Assembly (NCBI GenBank): GCA_023434825.1
Contig: JAEYSH010000140.1
Coordinates: 1-5,564 of the forward strand
DNA length: 5,564 bases
Direction: 5' to 3'
DNA from: Methanobacteriota archaeon
GTDB lineage: Archaea; Methanobacteriota; Methanobacteria; Methanobacteriales; Methanobacteriaceae
Shown here: positions 1 to 4,992 of the stretch, one piece after another
Numbering within the stretch: position 1 is the first letter of the stretch
How the letters are laid out: each line of letters starts with the position of its first letter
Notes under the pieces: model-generated
What the model was told of the DNA's origin: nothing
The model's database searches: none
The model's input: the letters and a program-made list of their open reading frames with translations, nothing else
Program-made: the position numbers and the translations under genes

Positions 1-219
1 GTATTAGTGGAAGCAGAAAGATGCGCTGTAAGACAATATACAAATATTTGCAACATAACTGCAGGTAAAGACCATAGAACATATAATTTAGCTCTTTCTA
101 TTCTGCATGAGGAAATCCAGCATGAATCTTGGTTCTCTGAATTTTTAGGTGAAGGACCGTCGGGGCATTTCCAGCGAAGAGGCGATACTTCTCCATTTGT
201 ATCTAAGTTTCTGGAATAA
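1..219 (+). CDS. Dps-like ferritin (thioferritin/DPSL type), C-terminal part
   Basis: The reading frame is open from the first base, so the gene is cut by the window edge. About 72 C-terminal residues remain; family members are usually about 180-190 residues (recalled). The fragment holds the second half of a four-helix ferritin bundle: an EAERCAV segment, a second cysteine in CNITAGKDHRTY, and the metal-binding helix with EEIQHESWF (an ExxH motif). It ends in a GPSGHFQRRGD tail. The cysteine pair (visible residues 8 and 17) beside the di-iron ligands marks the archaeal/anaerobe Dps-like 'thioferritin' branch rather than classical Dps. Known members form 12-subunit cages that oxidise Fe(II) with H2O2 and store the iron, protecting DNA. 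The GTG at base 7 is internal and should not be taken as the start. Placement beside catalase and rubrerythrin fits peroxide defence. Confidence 0.88.
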   Translation, partial: VLVEAERCAVRQYTNICNITAGKDHRTYNLALSILHEEIQHESWFSEFLGEGPSGHFQRRGDTSPFVSKFLE

Positions 220-226
220 AAACTAC

Positions 227-240
227 TTCTTTTATTTTTT
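227..240 (+). terminator. T-tract terminator of the Dps-like gene
   Basis: A pyrimidine tract, TTCTTTTATTTTTT, begins eight bases after the stop codon. Runs of T without a strong hairpin are the usual archaeal termination signal. The rest of the gap to the convergent DUF454 gene (to about 310) is AT-rich with no gene or convincing structure, and I see no equally clear T-tract for the minus-strand operon. Confidence 0.5.
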
Positions 241-310
241 ATAATAAATATTTGAATAAAGAATCTGATTATCTAATATTATAATATAATGATTATTATT
301 CTTGGTTTGT

Positions 311-679
311 TTAGATTTTTGTTTTAAGCAATAAAATATGCATTGTAATAGCTATTCCCACGATAGATAGGATTAAGGGTATATAATTGTTATTAAAAAA
401 GAATATAATTGATATAATTAACATTATCCATAAAAAAGCAATGCTTTTTAATTTTATGTCTAAAGGAACTCCATTTTTATTCTTATAATTTTCGATATAG
501 CTTCCGAAATATCTGTTATTTGAAATCCATCTTTCAGCTCTTTTTGAACTTTTACCAAAACAAAAAACAGAAAGTAAAATAAAAGGGGTCGTGGGCAACA
601 CAGGGAGGATGACTCCAACAGCTCCTATCCCAAAAAAGGTTGTTCCTAAGCTGAGAAAGAAAAGTCTTTTTAATTCCAT
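311..679 (-). CDS. DUF454 (YbaN-type) small inner membrane protein
   Basis: This is a 122-residue hydrophobic protein of the DUF454/YbaN family. The family signature is clear near the N-terminus: a glycine-rich first helix, then LPVLPTTPFILLSVFCFGKSS (residues 25-45), then RAERWISNNRYFGSYIENY (48-66). Four hydrophobic segments lie at roughly 5-25, 29-45, 78-95 and 98-118. The biochemical function of the family is not known to me. A GTG four codons upstream would give 126 residues, but GTGGAG overlapping that codon is better read as the ribosome site for the ATG used here. The gene begins 32 bases after the afpA stop on the same strand, so the two are probably co-transcribed. A redox or membrane-stress role is guilt by association only. 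Confidence 0.85.
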   Translation of the reverse strand: MELKRLFFLSLGTTFFGIGAVGVILPVLPTTPFILLSVFCFGKSSKRAERWISNNRYFGSYIENYKNKNGVPLDIKLKSIAFLWIMLIISIIFFFNNNYIPLILSIVGIAITMHILLLKTKI

Positions 680-685
680 GTCATG

Positions 686-691
686 CTCCAC
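686..691 (-). promoter_or_regulatory. Ribosome binding site deciding the DUF454 start
   Basis: GTGGAG lies six bases before the ATG at 679. It coincides with the possible GTG start at 691, which has no well-spaced Shine-Dalgarno of its own (AGGA only two bases upstream). The ATG is therefore preferred. Confidence 0.6.
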
Positions 692-711
692 GTTCCTGAT
701 TTTTAGTAAAC

Positions 712-1272
712 TTATTTCGGGAAATTTTCTTCAAATATTTTTATTAAGTCTTCTGGTTCTTTTATCATGTATGTTTTATACATTTTAGCAAGTTTTTGAA
801 CGTGTTCTACATCTTCTTTACGTATGGAAATTTTTAAATCCTTTCCATTAGGTAATTTAGTGATTGTAACTCCTTCTTCGTAGTCAGAGGGCAGTATATA
901 TAGGGGGACATCTGCTTTTTGACCCATAATTGCTGCATTGGATAGTAATGTATCTCCCATTCTCATTGATATCTTTGCGACAGTGTTGGATGTGGTTGGT
1001 GCAATTAACATGAATTCATATTTGCCTATCTGGACATTACCTGCTAAAAATGGTGCGTTAGCGTTAATTTCAACCCATATTTTGTCAAAATTGCTTTCCA
1101 GTTCACTGGATAGCCCATAATATTTAATAACATGGTCTCCTGCTTTTGAGATAAAAACTTCAATATCAACTCGGTCTTTATATTCTTCATTTATTTTTTT
1201 CATTACTTCTACTACTTTTTCTATTTTATCCCCAGCACCTGTGATTCCCCATGCAATCTTTCTTTTTTTCAT
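712..1272 (-). CDS. afpA: Archaeoflavoprotein AfpA (DmrB-like FMN protein)
   Basis: This is a 186-residue flavoprotein of the AfpA/DmrB family with a flavodoxin-like (flavoprotein/decarboxylase superfamily) fold. The N-terminal strand and phosphate-binding loop read IAWGITGAGD (residues 6-15). The family's characteristic flavin-contact block is APTTSNTVAKI (91-101), followed by SNAA (111-114) and VPLYILPSD (122-130). The length matches the family. AfpA of Archaeoglobus is an FMN protein that accepts electrons from ferredoxin; the related DmrB of Methanosarcina reduces dihydromethanopterin, so that activity is the main alternative. The ATG has a strong GGAGGA site eight bases upstream. Its position between catalase and DUF454, in a peroxide-defence cluster, suggests it passes electrons toward oxygen- or peroxide-reducing proteins such as rubrerythrin. 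That partner is inferred, not shown. Confidence 0.85.
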   Translation of the reverse strand: MKKRKIAWGITGAGDKIEKVVEVMKKINEEYKDRVDIEVFISKAGDHVIKYYGLSSELESNFDKIWVEINANAPFLAGNVQIGKYEFMLIAPTTSNTVAKISMRMGDTLLSNAAIMGQKADVPLYILPSDYEEGVTITKLPNGKDLKISIRKEDVEHVQKLAKMYKTYMIKEPEDLIKIFEENFPK

Positions 1273-1280
1273 ATTAGGAT

Positions 1281-1286
1281 TCCTCC
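1281..1286 (-). promoter_or_regulatory. Ribosome binding site of afpA
   Basis: GGAGGA sits eight bases before the afpA ATG within AAAAGGAGGAATCC. It is a near-perfect match to the anti-Shine-Dalgarno and supports the chosen start. Confidence 0.7.
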
Positions 1287-1306
1287 TTTTTTAAAAGATT
1301 TTAAAT

Positions 1307-1334
1307 AAAAAAGACAGGTATATTAGTTACCTGT
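1307..1334 (-). terminator. Hairpin plus T-run after catalase, or afpA operator
   Basis: A perfect inverted repeat, ACAGGTA-N7-TACCTGT (1314-1334), is followed on the minus strand by C and six Ts (1312-1307). This reads as an intrinsic-terminator-like element about 50 bases beyond the catalase stop. The loop contains AATATA, which lies about 25-40 bases before the afpA ribosome site and could be a TATA box. The same repeat could therefore be an operator over an afpA promoter. The sequence cannot decide between these; both would make catalase and afpA at least partly separate transcripts. Confidence 0.5.
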
Positions 1335-1383
1335 AAAGAAGTTAAACTCTTTTAGACTGGAGTAAATTATTAGCCCTTAATTA

Positions 1384-2892
1384 TTAATTTATTGTGGCTT
1401 TTACTCTTTCTTCTTGAGTCATTGAAGCTAAATCTTTAACACGTTCCACATCCAGCCCAATACCTTCAGCTACTCTAGTACCATACTCTCCATCACATTT
1501 GTAGAATAATGCGGCTTGTCTGTATTGAATATTTTCTTTTGCATTTCCTAGATGGCCAACTATATTTGATATAAGATTTGTTTTAGCTTGTTCATCCAGA
1601 ACTCTTCTGTATAATTCACCTGCTTGCACAAAGTCAACATCTTCAGTTGGTCTTGTATGCCTATTTATTATGGATTGAACTTCAACAACTGGAGGGTTAA
1701 ATGAAATATCTGGTTCTGGGCCGTTCATTGAGTTAGGATAGTAGTTAGGGCTAGATGCTCCATTACCATCTACATTCATGTAGCTGTCTCGTTGATAATT
1801 GGCAATTTTCGCATTTTTAGCTCTATTAACTGGAATTTGATGGTGATTTGCCCCTAATCTGTGGCGTTGTGTGTCTTCATAAGAAAATAGTCTCCCTTGT
1901 AGCAATCTGTCAGGGGATGGGCCTATTCCCGGCACAAAGTTTGATGGTGCAAATGCTGCTTGTTCTACTTCTGCAAAGAAATTTTCTGGATTTCTGTTTA
2001 AAACCATTTTTCCTAAAGGAATTAATGGATAATCGCCATGATACCATACTTTGGTAATGTCAAATGGGTCAAACTGGTATTCTTTAGCTTCTTCTGGTGT
2101 CATAATCTGGACATAAACATCCCATTGTGGATAATATCCAGATTCTATAGCATTAAAGAGGTCTTCAGTGGCATGATTTGGGTTTTCACCAGCCATTTTA
2201 ACCGCTTCCTCATTGGTAAAAGTTTTGTTACCTAATGTGCTTTTAAAATGTACTTTAACCCATACATATTCATTTTCTTCGTTGTACCACATGAAAGTGT
2301 GGCTGGAAAAGCCGTCCATGTAACGGAATGAATAGGGTGTTCCCCTATCTGAAAATAGGATACTAACTTGGTGGACTGATTCAGGAGTTAGTGATAGGAA
2401 GTCCCAGAACATGTCTGCGTCTGGTAAATTAGTTTGTGGGTGTCTTTTTTGTGTGTGGATAAAATCAGGGAATTTTATAGCATCTCTAATGAAAAATATA
2501 GGTGTGTTATTTCCGACAAGGTCATAATTTCCCTCTTCTGTGTAGAATTTAACTGCGAATCCTCGGGGGTCACGTGCTGTATCTGCCGAACCTCTTTCTC
2601 CTCCTACTGTTGAAAACCTCACAAATACTTCTGTTTTTTTACCAATTTCTGATAAGAATTTGGCTCTTGTATATTTTGAAAGGTCATTGGTAACTTCAAA
2701 ATATCCATAAGCTCCTGCCCCTTTAGCATGTACAACACGTTCTGGTATCCGTTCTCTGTCAAAATGTGCTAATTTTTCAATTAAATGAACATCTTGAAGC
2801 AGTGTATAACTTGACCCTTCTCCTGTAGTTATTGATGCCTGGTCATTGGGGACAGGATGTCCTTTATTTGTTGTTAGTTTTTTATCTCCCAC
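1384..2892 (-). CDS. katA: Haem catalase, monofunctional, small-subunit (clade 3) type
   Basis: This is a 502-residue monofunctional catalase that converts two H2O2 to water and O2, presumably cytoplasmic and tetrameric. Key residues are all present: distal His55 in ERVVHAKGAGAYG, distal Asn128 in DLVGNNTPIFFIRD, and proximal haem-ligand Tyr338 in RLFSYEDTQ. The His-Asn spacing of 73 equals that of Proteus mirabilis catalase, as I recall it. Length and the absence of a C-terminal flavodoxin-like domain place it in the small-subunit class, like KatA of Methanobrevibacter arboriphilus. The GTG start is chosen because GGAGG lies nine bases upstream and the protein then begins at the usual place. 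A 49-residue upstream extension of the frame would run through the divergent promoter into the regulator gene and has no catalase character. Haem supply is an open question, since these methanogens are generally thought not to make haem. Confidence 0.96.
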   Translation of the reverse strand: MGDKKLTTNKGHPVPNDQASITTGEGSSYTLLQDVHLIEKLAHFDRERIPERVVHAKGAGAYGYFEVTNDLSKYTRAKFLSEIGKKTEVFVRFSTVGGERGSADTARDPRGFAVKFYTEEGNYDLVGNNTPIFFIRDAIKFPDFIHTQKRHPQTNLPDADMFWDFLSLTPESVHQVSILFSDRGTPYSFRYMDGFSSHTFMWYNEENEYVWVKVHFKSTLGNKTFTNEEAVKMAGENPNHATEDLFNAIESGYYPQWDVYVQIMTPEEAKEYQFDPFDITKVWYHGDYPLIPLGKMVLNRNPENFFAEVEQAAFAPSNFVPGIGPSPDRLLQGRLFSYEDTQRHRLGANHHQIPVNRAKNAKIANYQRDSYMNVDGNGASSPNYYPNSMNGPEPDISFNPPVVEVQSIINRHTRPTEDVDFVQAGELYRRVLDEQAKTNLISNIVGHLGNAKENIQYRQAALFYKCDGEYGTRVAEGIGLDVERVKDLASMTQEERVKATIN

Positions 2893-2901
2893 AAATATCA
2901 G

Positions 2902-2906
2902 CCTCC
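2902..2906 (-). promoter_or_regulatory. Ribosome binding site deciding the GTG start of catalase
   Basis: GGAGG within AGTGGAGGC sits nine bases before the GTG at 2892. No comparable site precedes the upstream ATG codons of the same frame, so the shorter 502-residue protein is preferred. Confidence 0.75.
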
Positions 2907-2920
2907 ACTTTATTATATGG

Positions 2921-2948
2921 TTATATATAGAACTTAATTCTATATAAG
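2921..2948. promoter_or_regulatory. Divergent katA/perR promoter with palindromic operator
   Basis: A perfect inverted repeat, TATATAGAA-CTTAA-TTCTATATA (2924-2946), is central in the 102-bp gap between catalase and the Fur-family regulator. Each arm is also a TATA-like box. On the + strand, TTCTATATAAG (2938-2948) would place transcription start near 2968-2972, about 25 bases before the regulator ATG. On the minus strand, CTTATATAGAA (2948-2938) would place the catalase start near 2918, leaving room for its ribosome site. AT-rich palindromes of this size are typical Fur/PerR operators. A protein bound here would block TBP access in both directions, giving joint repression of catalase and autorepression. 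Start sites are estimated from the usual archaeal TATA spacing of about 25 bases. Confidence 0.72.
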
Positions 2949-2994
2949 ATTTTCTTCGATACATTTTTATTCCAAGAAACCAATTAACTATAAC

Positions 2995-3384
2995 ATGGAA
3001 GAGAAGTTTCGAGAATATGGAATTAAAATTACTCCTCAAAGGCTGGAATTAATTAAAAAGCTAAAGGAATTAGAAAAGTCTCATCCTTCTTTTAATGATG
3101 TTTATAAAGCTGTTAAAGCTACACATCCAAGTGTAAGCAGGTCTACTGTACATGAGAATTTAAAATTACTTGTTGAGTTAGGTATTATAAGAAGCTTCCA
3201 TTATAAAGGGGAAGTTCGTTATGAGATAAATTCTGAGCCACATATAAACTTAGCATATGAGGATGGAAGAATTGTGGATATTAATAACGATAAAATAAAT
3301 GGATATCTTGCAGCGATAGGGCAAATCTTAAATGAAGAGGAAAAAATAAAATTTAAAACAATAATGGTTATTGTAGAAAAGTAA
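2995..3384 (+). CDS. Fur-family transcriptional regulator, PerR-like
   Basis: This 129-residue Fur-family repressor has an N-terminal winged helix, with ITPQRLELI at 12-20, HPSFNDVYKAV at 30-40 and recognition helix SRSTVHENLKLLVELGII at 48-65. The C-terminal part is a short metal-binding and dimerisation domain. By hand alignment with Bacillus PerR, H30, E77, H83 and D95 match regulatory-metal ligands H37, D85, H91 and D104, while N85 replaces H93. No cysteine is present, so both structural-zinc CxxC motifs are missing. Divergence from catalase and placement upstream of rubrerythrin make peroxide or redox control the best inference; iron-responsive Fur is the alternative. The ATG has no clear Shine-Dalgarno, but no other start codon lies upstream before the in-frame stop. 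It is probably co-transcribed with or autoregulated alongside rubrerythrin. Confidence 0.85.
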   Translation: MEEKFREYGIKITPQRLELIKKLKELEKSHPSFNDVYKAVKATHPSVSRSTVHENLKLLVELGIIRSFHYKGEVRYEINSEPHINLAYEDGRIVDINNDKINGYLAAIGQILNEEEKIKFKTIMVIVEK

Positions 3385-3456
3385 ATAACGTTTTTCAGAC
3401 TGAATATCATTTTATGTTTAATTGTGTAGCATATAATATTAAATGGAGGATAAAAA
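3385..3456 (+). promoter_or_regulatory. Regulator-rubrerythrin gap with strong ribosome site
   Basis: The 72-base gap ends with GGAGG (3445-3449) seven bases before the rubrerythrin ATG. A weak TATA-like TTTTATGTTTAA (about 3410-3421) could provide a separate rubrerythrin promoter. I find no copy of the TATATAGAA operator here. Readthrough from the regulator promoter is as likely as an internal promoter. Confidence 0.4.
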
Positions 3457-4038
3457 ATGAAAAAAACACTTGAAAATTTAGCAAAAGCTTTTATTGGTGA
3501 AAGTCAGGCAAGAAACAGGTATACAATGTATGCAAAAGTTGCCAAAAAAGAAGGATATGAACAGCTTTCTGAAATCTTTTTAAATACTGCAGAAAATGAA
3601 AGAGAACATGCAAAATGGGCAATGAGGATGATAAACAGTTTAAAAAGTGAAAATGGAGAGCCAGAAGAAATTATAGTTACAGCTGACGCTCCAACAACTC
3701 TTGGAACTACAGTTGAAAATCTTAAAGCTACAATTGCTGGTGAAAATCACGAATATACTGAAATGTACCCAGATTTTGCAAGTGTAGCGGAAGAAGAAGG
3801 TTTAAGTGATATTGCTGAAAGATTAAGAGCAATTGGTAAAGTAGAAGAGCATCATGAAGGAAGATTTAAGAAAATTTTGGAACAAATAGAAGCAGGTTCA
3901 GTCTGGAAAAAGGATAAAGAGGTTGAATGGGTTTGCAGAAAATGTGGTTATGTTCATGTAGGTATGGAGCCTCTAGAAAAATGTCCTTCTTGTGACCATC
4001 CAACAAAATATTTCCAAATCTTATGTGAAGAATATTAA
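3457..4038 (+). CDS. rbr: Rubrerythrin, peroxide reductase with C-terminal rubredoxin domain
   Basis: This is a 193-residue classical two-domain rubrerythrin, a cytoplasmic enzyme that reduces H2O2 to water using electrons passed through its rubredoxin iron. The N-terminal ferritin-like di-iron domain shows ESQARNRY (E15), ENEREH (E48 and H51), ENHEYTEMYP (E96/E99) and VEEHHEGRF (E130/E131, H132/H133). The C-terminal rubredoxin domain has WVCRKCGYVH and CPSC, giving ligands C160, C163, C176 and C179. Length and domain order match the bacterial and archaeal family. The start is fixed by a well-spaced GGAGG. Its place just downstream of the PerR-like regulator implies peroxide-responsive expression. 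The electron donor would be a rubredoxin or flavoprotein; AfpA, encoded beyond catalase, is a candidate. Confidence 0.96.
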   Translation: MKKTLENLAKAFIGESQARNRYTMYAKVAKKEGYEQLSEIFLNTAENEREHAKWAMRMINSLKSENGEPEEIIVTADAPTTLGTTVENLKATIAGENHEYTEMYPDFASVAEEEGLSDIAERLRAIGKVEEHHEGRFKKILEQIEAGSVWKKDKEVEWVCRKCGYVHVGMEPLEKCPSCDHPTKYFQILCEEY

Positions 4039-4054
4039 TTAATTTAAATAATCA

Positions 4055-4085
4055 TTTATTTTTTAAATCTTTTATTTTACTTTTT
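4055..4085 (+). terminator. T-tract terminator region after rubrerythrin
   Basis: Several successive T-runs (TTTATTTTTT, TTTTATTTT, TTTTT) follow the rubrerythrin stop by 17-47 bases. Clustered T-tracts are the expected archaeal terminator; no strong hairpin precedes them. Confidence 0.55.
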
Positions 4086-4302
4086 AAATTAGCTAAAGTA
4101 TGCTAATAATAGTATTTTTTAGTGAAAAATTACATCATTTGGTGGTGTGTGCAATGATTAGAGCCAATGCACAAACTTTTAAGATTCGCTTTTCGGTTTT
4201 TTATATGTATAAAGGAGTAAAATTTGTTTATTTAACAAATATAAGTGAATACTCATATATTCGACTATATTTAGCTATATGGTCGTTATATTGAAAATAA
4301 TT
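4086..4302. other. Gene-free convergent intergenic stretch rich in inverted repeats
   Basis: No protein here is convincing: the 64-codon + strand frame at 4100-4294 has no ribosome site, no recognisable domain and AT-driven composition. The stretch holds several inverted repeats: TTAGC-N8-GCTAA (4089-4106), TGTGCAATG-N8-CAATGCACA (4148-4173, one mismatch), ATTTGTT-N5-AACAAAT (4222-4240), GAATA-N6-TATTC (4247-4262) and CGACTATAT-N6-ATATGGTCG (4262-4285, one G-U pair as RNA). TTCGCTTTTCGGTTTTTT (4185-4202) ends in a T-run. Possible readings are a small RNA, terminators for the two convergent genes, or decayed sequence. Some repeats are expected by chance at this AT content; the more GC-bearing 4148-4173 and 4262-4285 are the least likely to be. 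Confidence 0.4.
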
Positions 4303-4875
4303 TTATTTTTCTAATATTGCATTAATTGATTTAATCCATTTTTCATGAACTTTTTCATTGTCAATACCAATTAATAATTGTGAAGCAACATCAGTATATA
4401 ATGCAGTTAAAATTTGAGCTAAGACACCAGCATCTATATCCTTTCTTATAGTACCTTTTTCTTGTTGATTTTGTAAAAATAGTTTTAAAGATTCTAATTT
4501 GGCTTCATAGGATTCTTTATTAATCTTTTTTATATTTTCATTTTGAGAAGATAGCGCAGTTATTTCAAAAGATAAATGTAATCCTTGTGATTCTACTATC
4601 ATACTGTAAAGTTCTTCTAATACATCAGAATAATTGTATTCTTTAAATGTTTTTTTAATATCTAGGATGTTTTGGTTGTTTAATTTCCATATTTCTTTGA
4701 GTATTTCTTCTTTACTTTTAAAGTAAGTGTATATAGTTGCTTTGCTTACTCCAACTTCTTTGGCTATTTCATCCATTGTTGATTTGTGAAAACCTTTTTT
4801 GAAGAAAATTTTAATAGCAGCTTGAATTATTTTGTTTTTAGCTATTTCTTTGTATTCAGGGACAACTTTTGGCAT
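4303..4875 (-). CDS. TetR/AcrR-family transcriptional regulator
   Basis: This is a 190-residue one-component repressor. The N-terminal TetR domain is clear: IIQAAIKIFFKKGFHKSTM (16-34), then helix-turn-helix DEIAKEVGVSKATIYTYFKSKEEIL (35-59) with the family's YxYFxSKEEIL ending. The remainder (about 65-190) is a helical ligand-binding and dimerisation domain, diverged as usual, so the inducer cannot be predicted. The ATG is preceded by GTGAT, a partial Shine-Dalgarno, four bases upstream. A TATA-like TTTAAATATATTTAAA (about 4899-4914) lies close enough that the transcript may be nearly leaderless. It is divergent from a membrane protein gene with operator-like repeats between them, so it probably represses itself and that gene. 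I see no evidence tying it to the peroxide genes. Confidence 0.9.
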   Translation of the reverse strand: MPKVVPEYKEIAKNKIIQAAIKIFFKKGFHKSTMDEIAKEVGVSKATIYTYFKSKEEILKEIWKLNNQNILDIKKTFKEYNYSDVLEELYSMIVESQGLHLSFEITALSSQNENIKKINKESYEAKLESLKLFLQNQQEKGTIRKDIDAGVLAQILTALYTDVASQLLIGIDNEKVHEKWIKSINAILEK

Positions 4876-4911
4876 TTTATCACATAAAATTTTTATTTTT
4901 AAATATATTTA

Positions 4912-4968
4912 AAACTTACTACCATTAAGTTTATTAACTTATAGTATTATAAAATAACCAATAGTTAA
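4912..4968. promoter_or_regulatory. Divergent tetR/membrane-protein control region with alternating half-sites
   Basis: The half-site AACTTA occurs three times in alternating orientation: AAACTTA (4912-4918), TAAGTTT (4926-4932) and AACTTA (4936-4941). The first two form a perfect 7-7-7 inverted repeat and the last two a perfect 6-4-6 repeat. A further TTAACT/AGTTAA pair (4934-4939 and 4963-4968) flanks TATTATAAAATAA (about 4945-4957), the likely TATA box of the membrane protein gene. TetR proteins commonly bind such palindromes, so this is the candidate operator. Binding by the neighbouring TetR protein is inferred from position. Confidence 0.55.
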
Positions 4969-4979
4969 TTTAAAATTAT

Positions 4980-4984
4980 GGAGG
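4980..4984 (+). promoter_or_regulatory. Ribosome binding site deciding the membrane protein start
   Basis: GGAGG sits eight bases before the ATG at 4993 and overlaps the ATG at 4978. The earlier ATG therefore supplies part of the Shine-Dalgarno and is not the start; it has no ribosome site of its own. Confidence 0.8.
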
Positions 4985-4992
4985 AAAGAAAA

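Noticed and set aside
250..300. AT-only near-palindromes around TAATATTATAATATAATG
   Set aside because: They are imperfect and made only of A and T, so they are expected by chance at this composition; no regulatory role can be supported.
591..788. 65-codon + strand open frame across the DUF454-afpA junction
   Set aside because: It overlaps two supported minus-strand genes and shows no independent coding evidence.
938..1120. 60-codon + strand open frame inside afpA
   Set aside because: It is antisense shadow of a well-conserved flavoprotein gene and has no ribosome site.
1848..2235. Two + strand open frames inside catalase
   Set aside because: They are antisense to a gene with every catalytic residue intact; they lack ribosome sites and family features.
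3219..3410. 63-codon minus-strand open frame over the regulator's C-terminus
   Set aside because: It is antisense to the Fur-family gene; its hydrophobic look arises from AT-rich antisense codons.
4100..4294. 64-codon + strand open frame between rubrerythrin and tetR
   Set aside because: There is no ribosome site before the ATG and no recognisable domain, the composition is driven by AT content, and the frame runs across several inverted repeats. It is better treated as non-coding.
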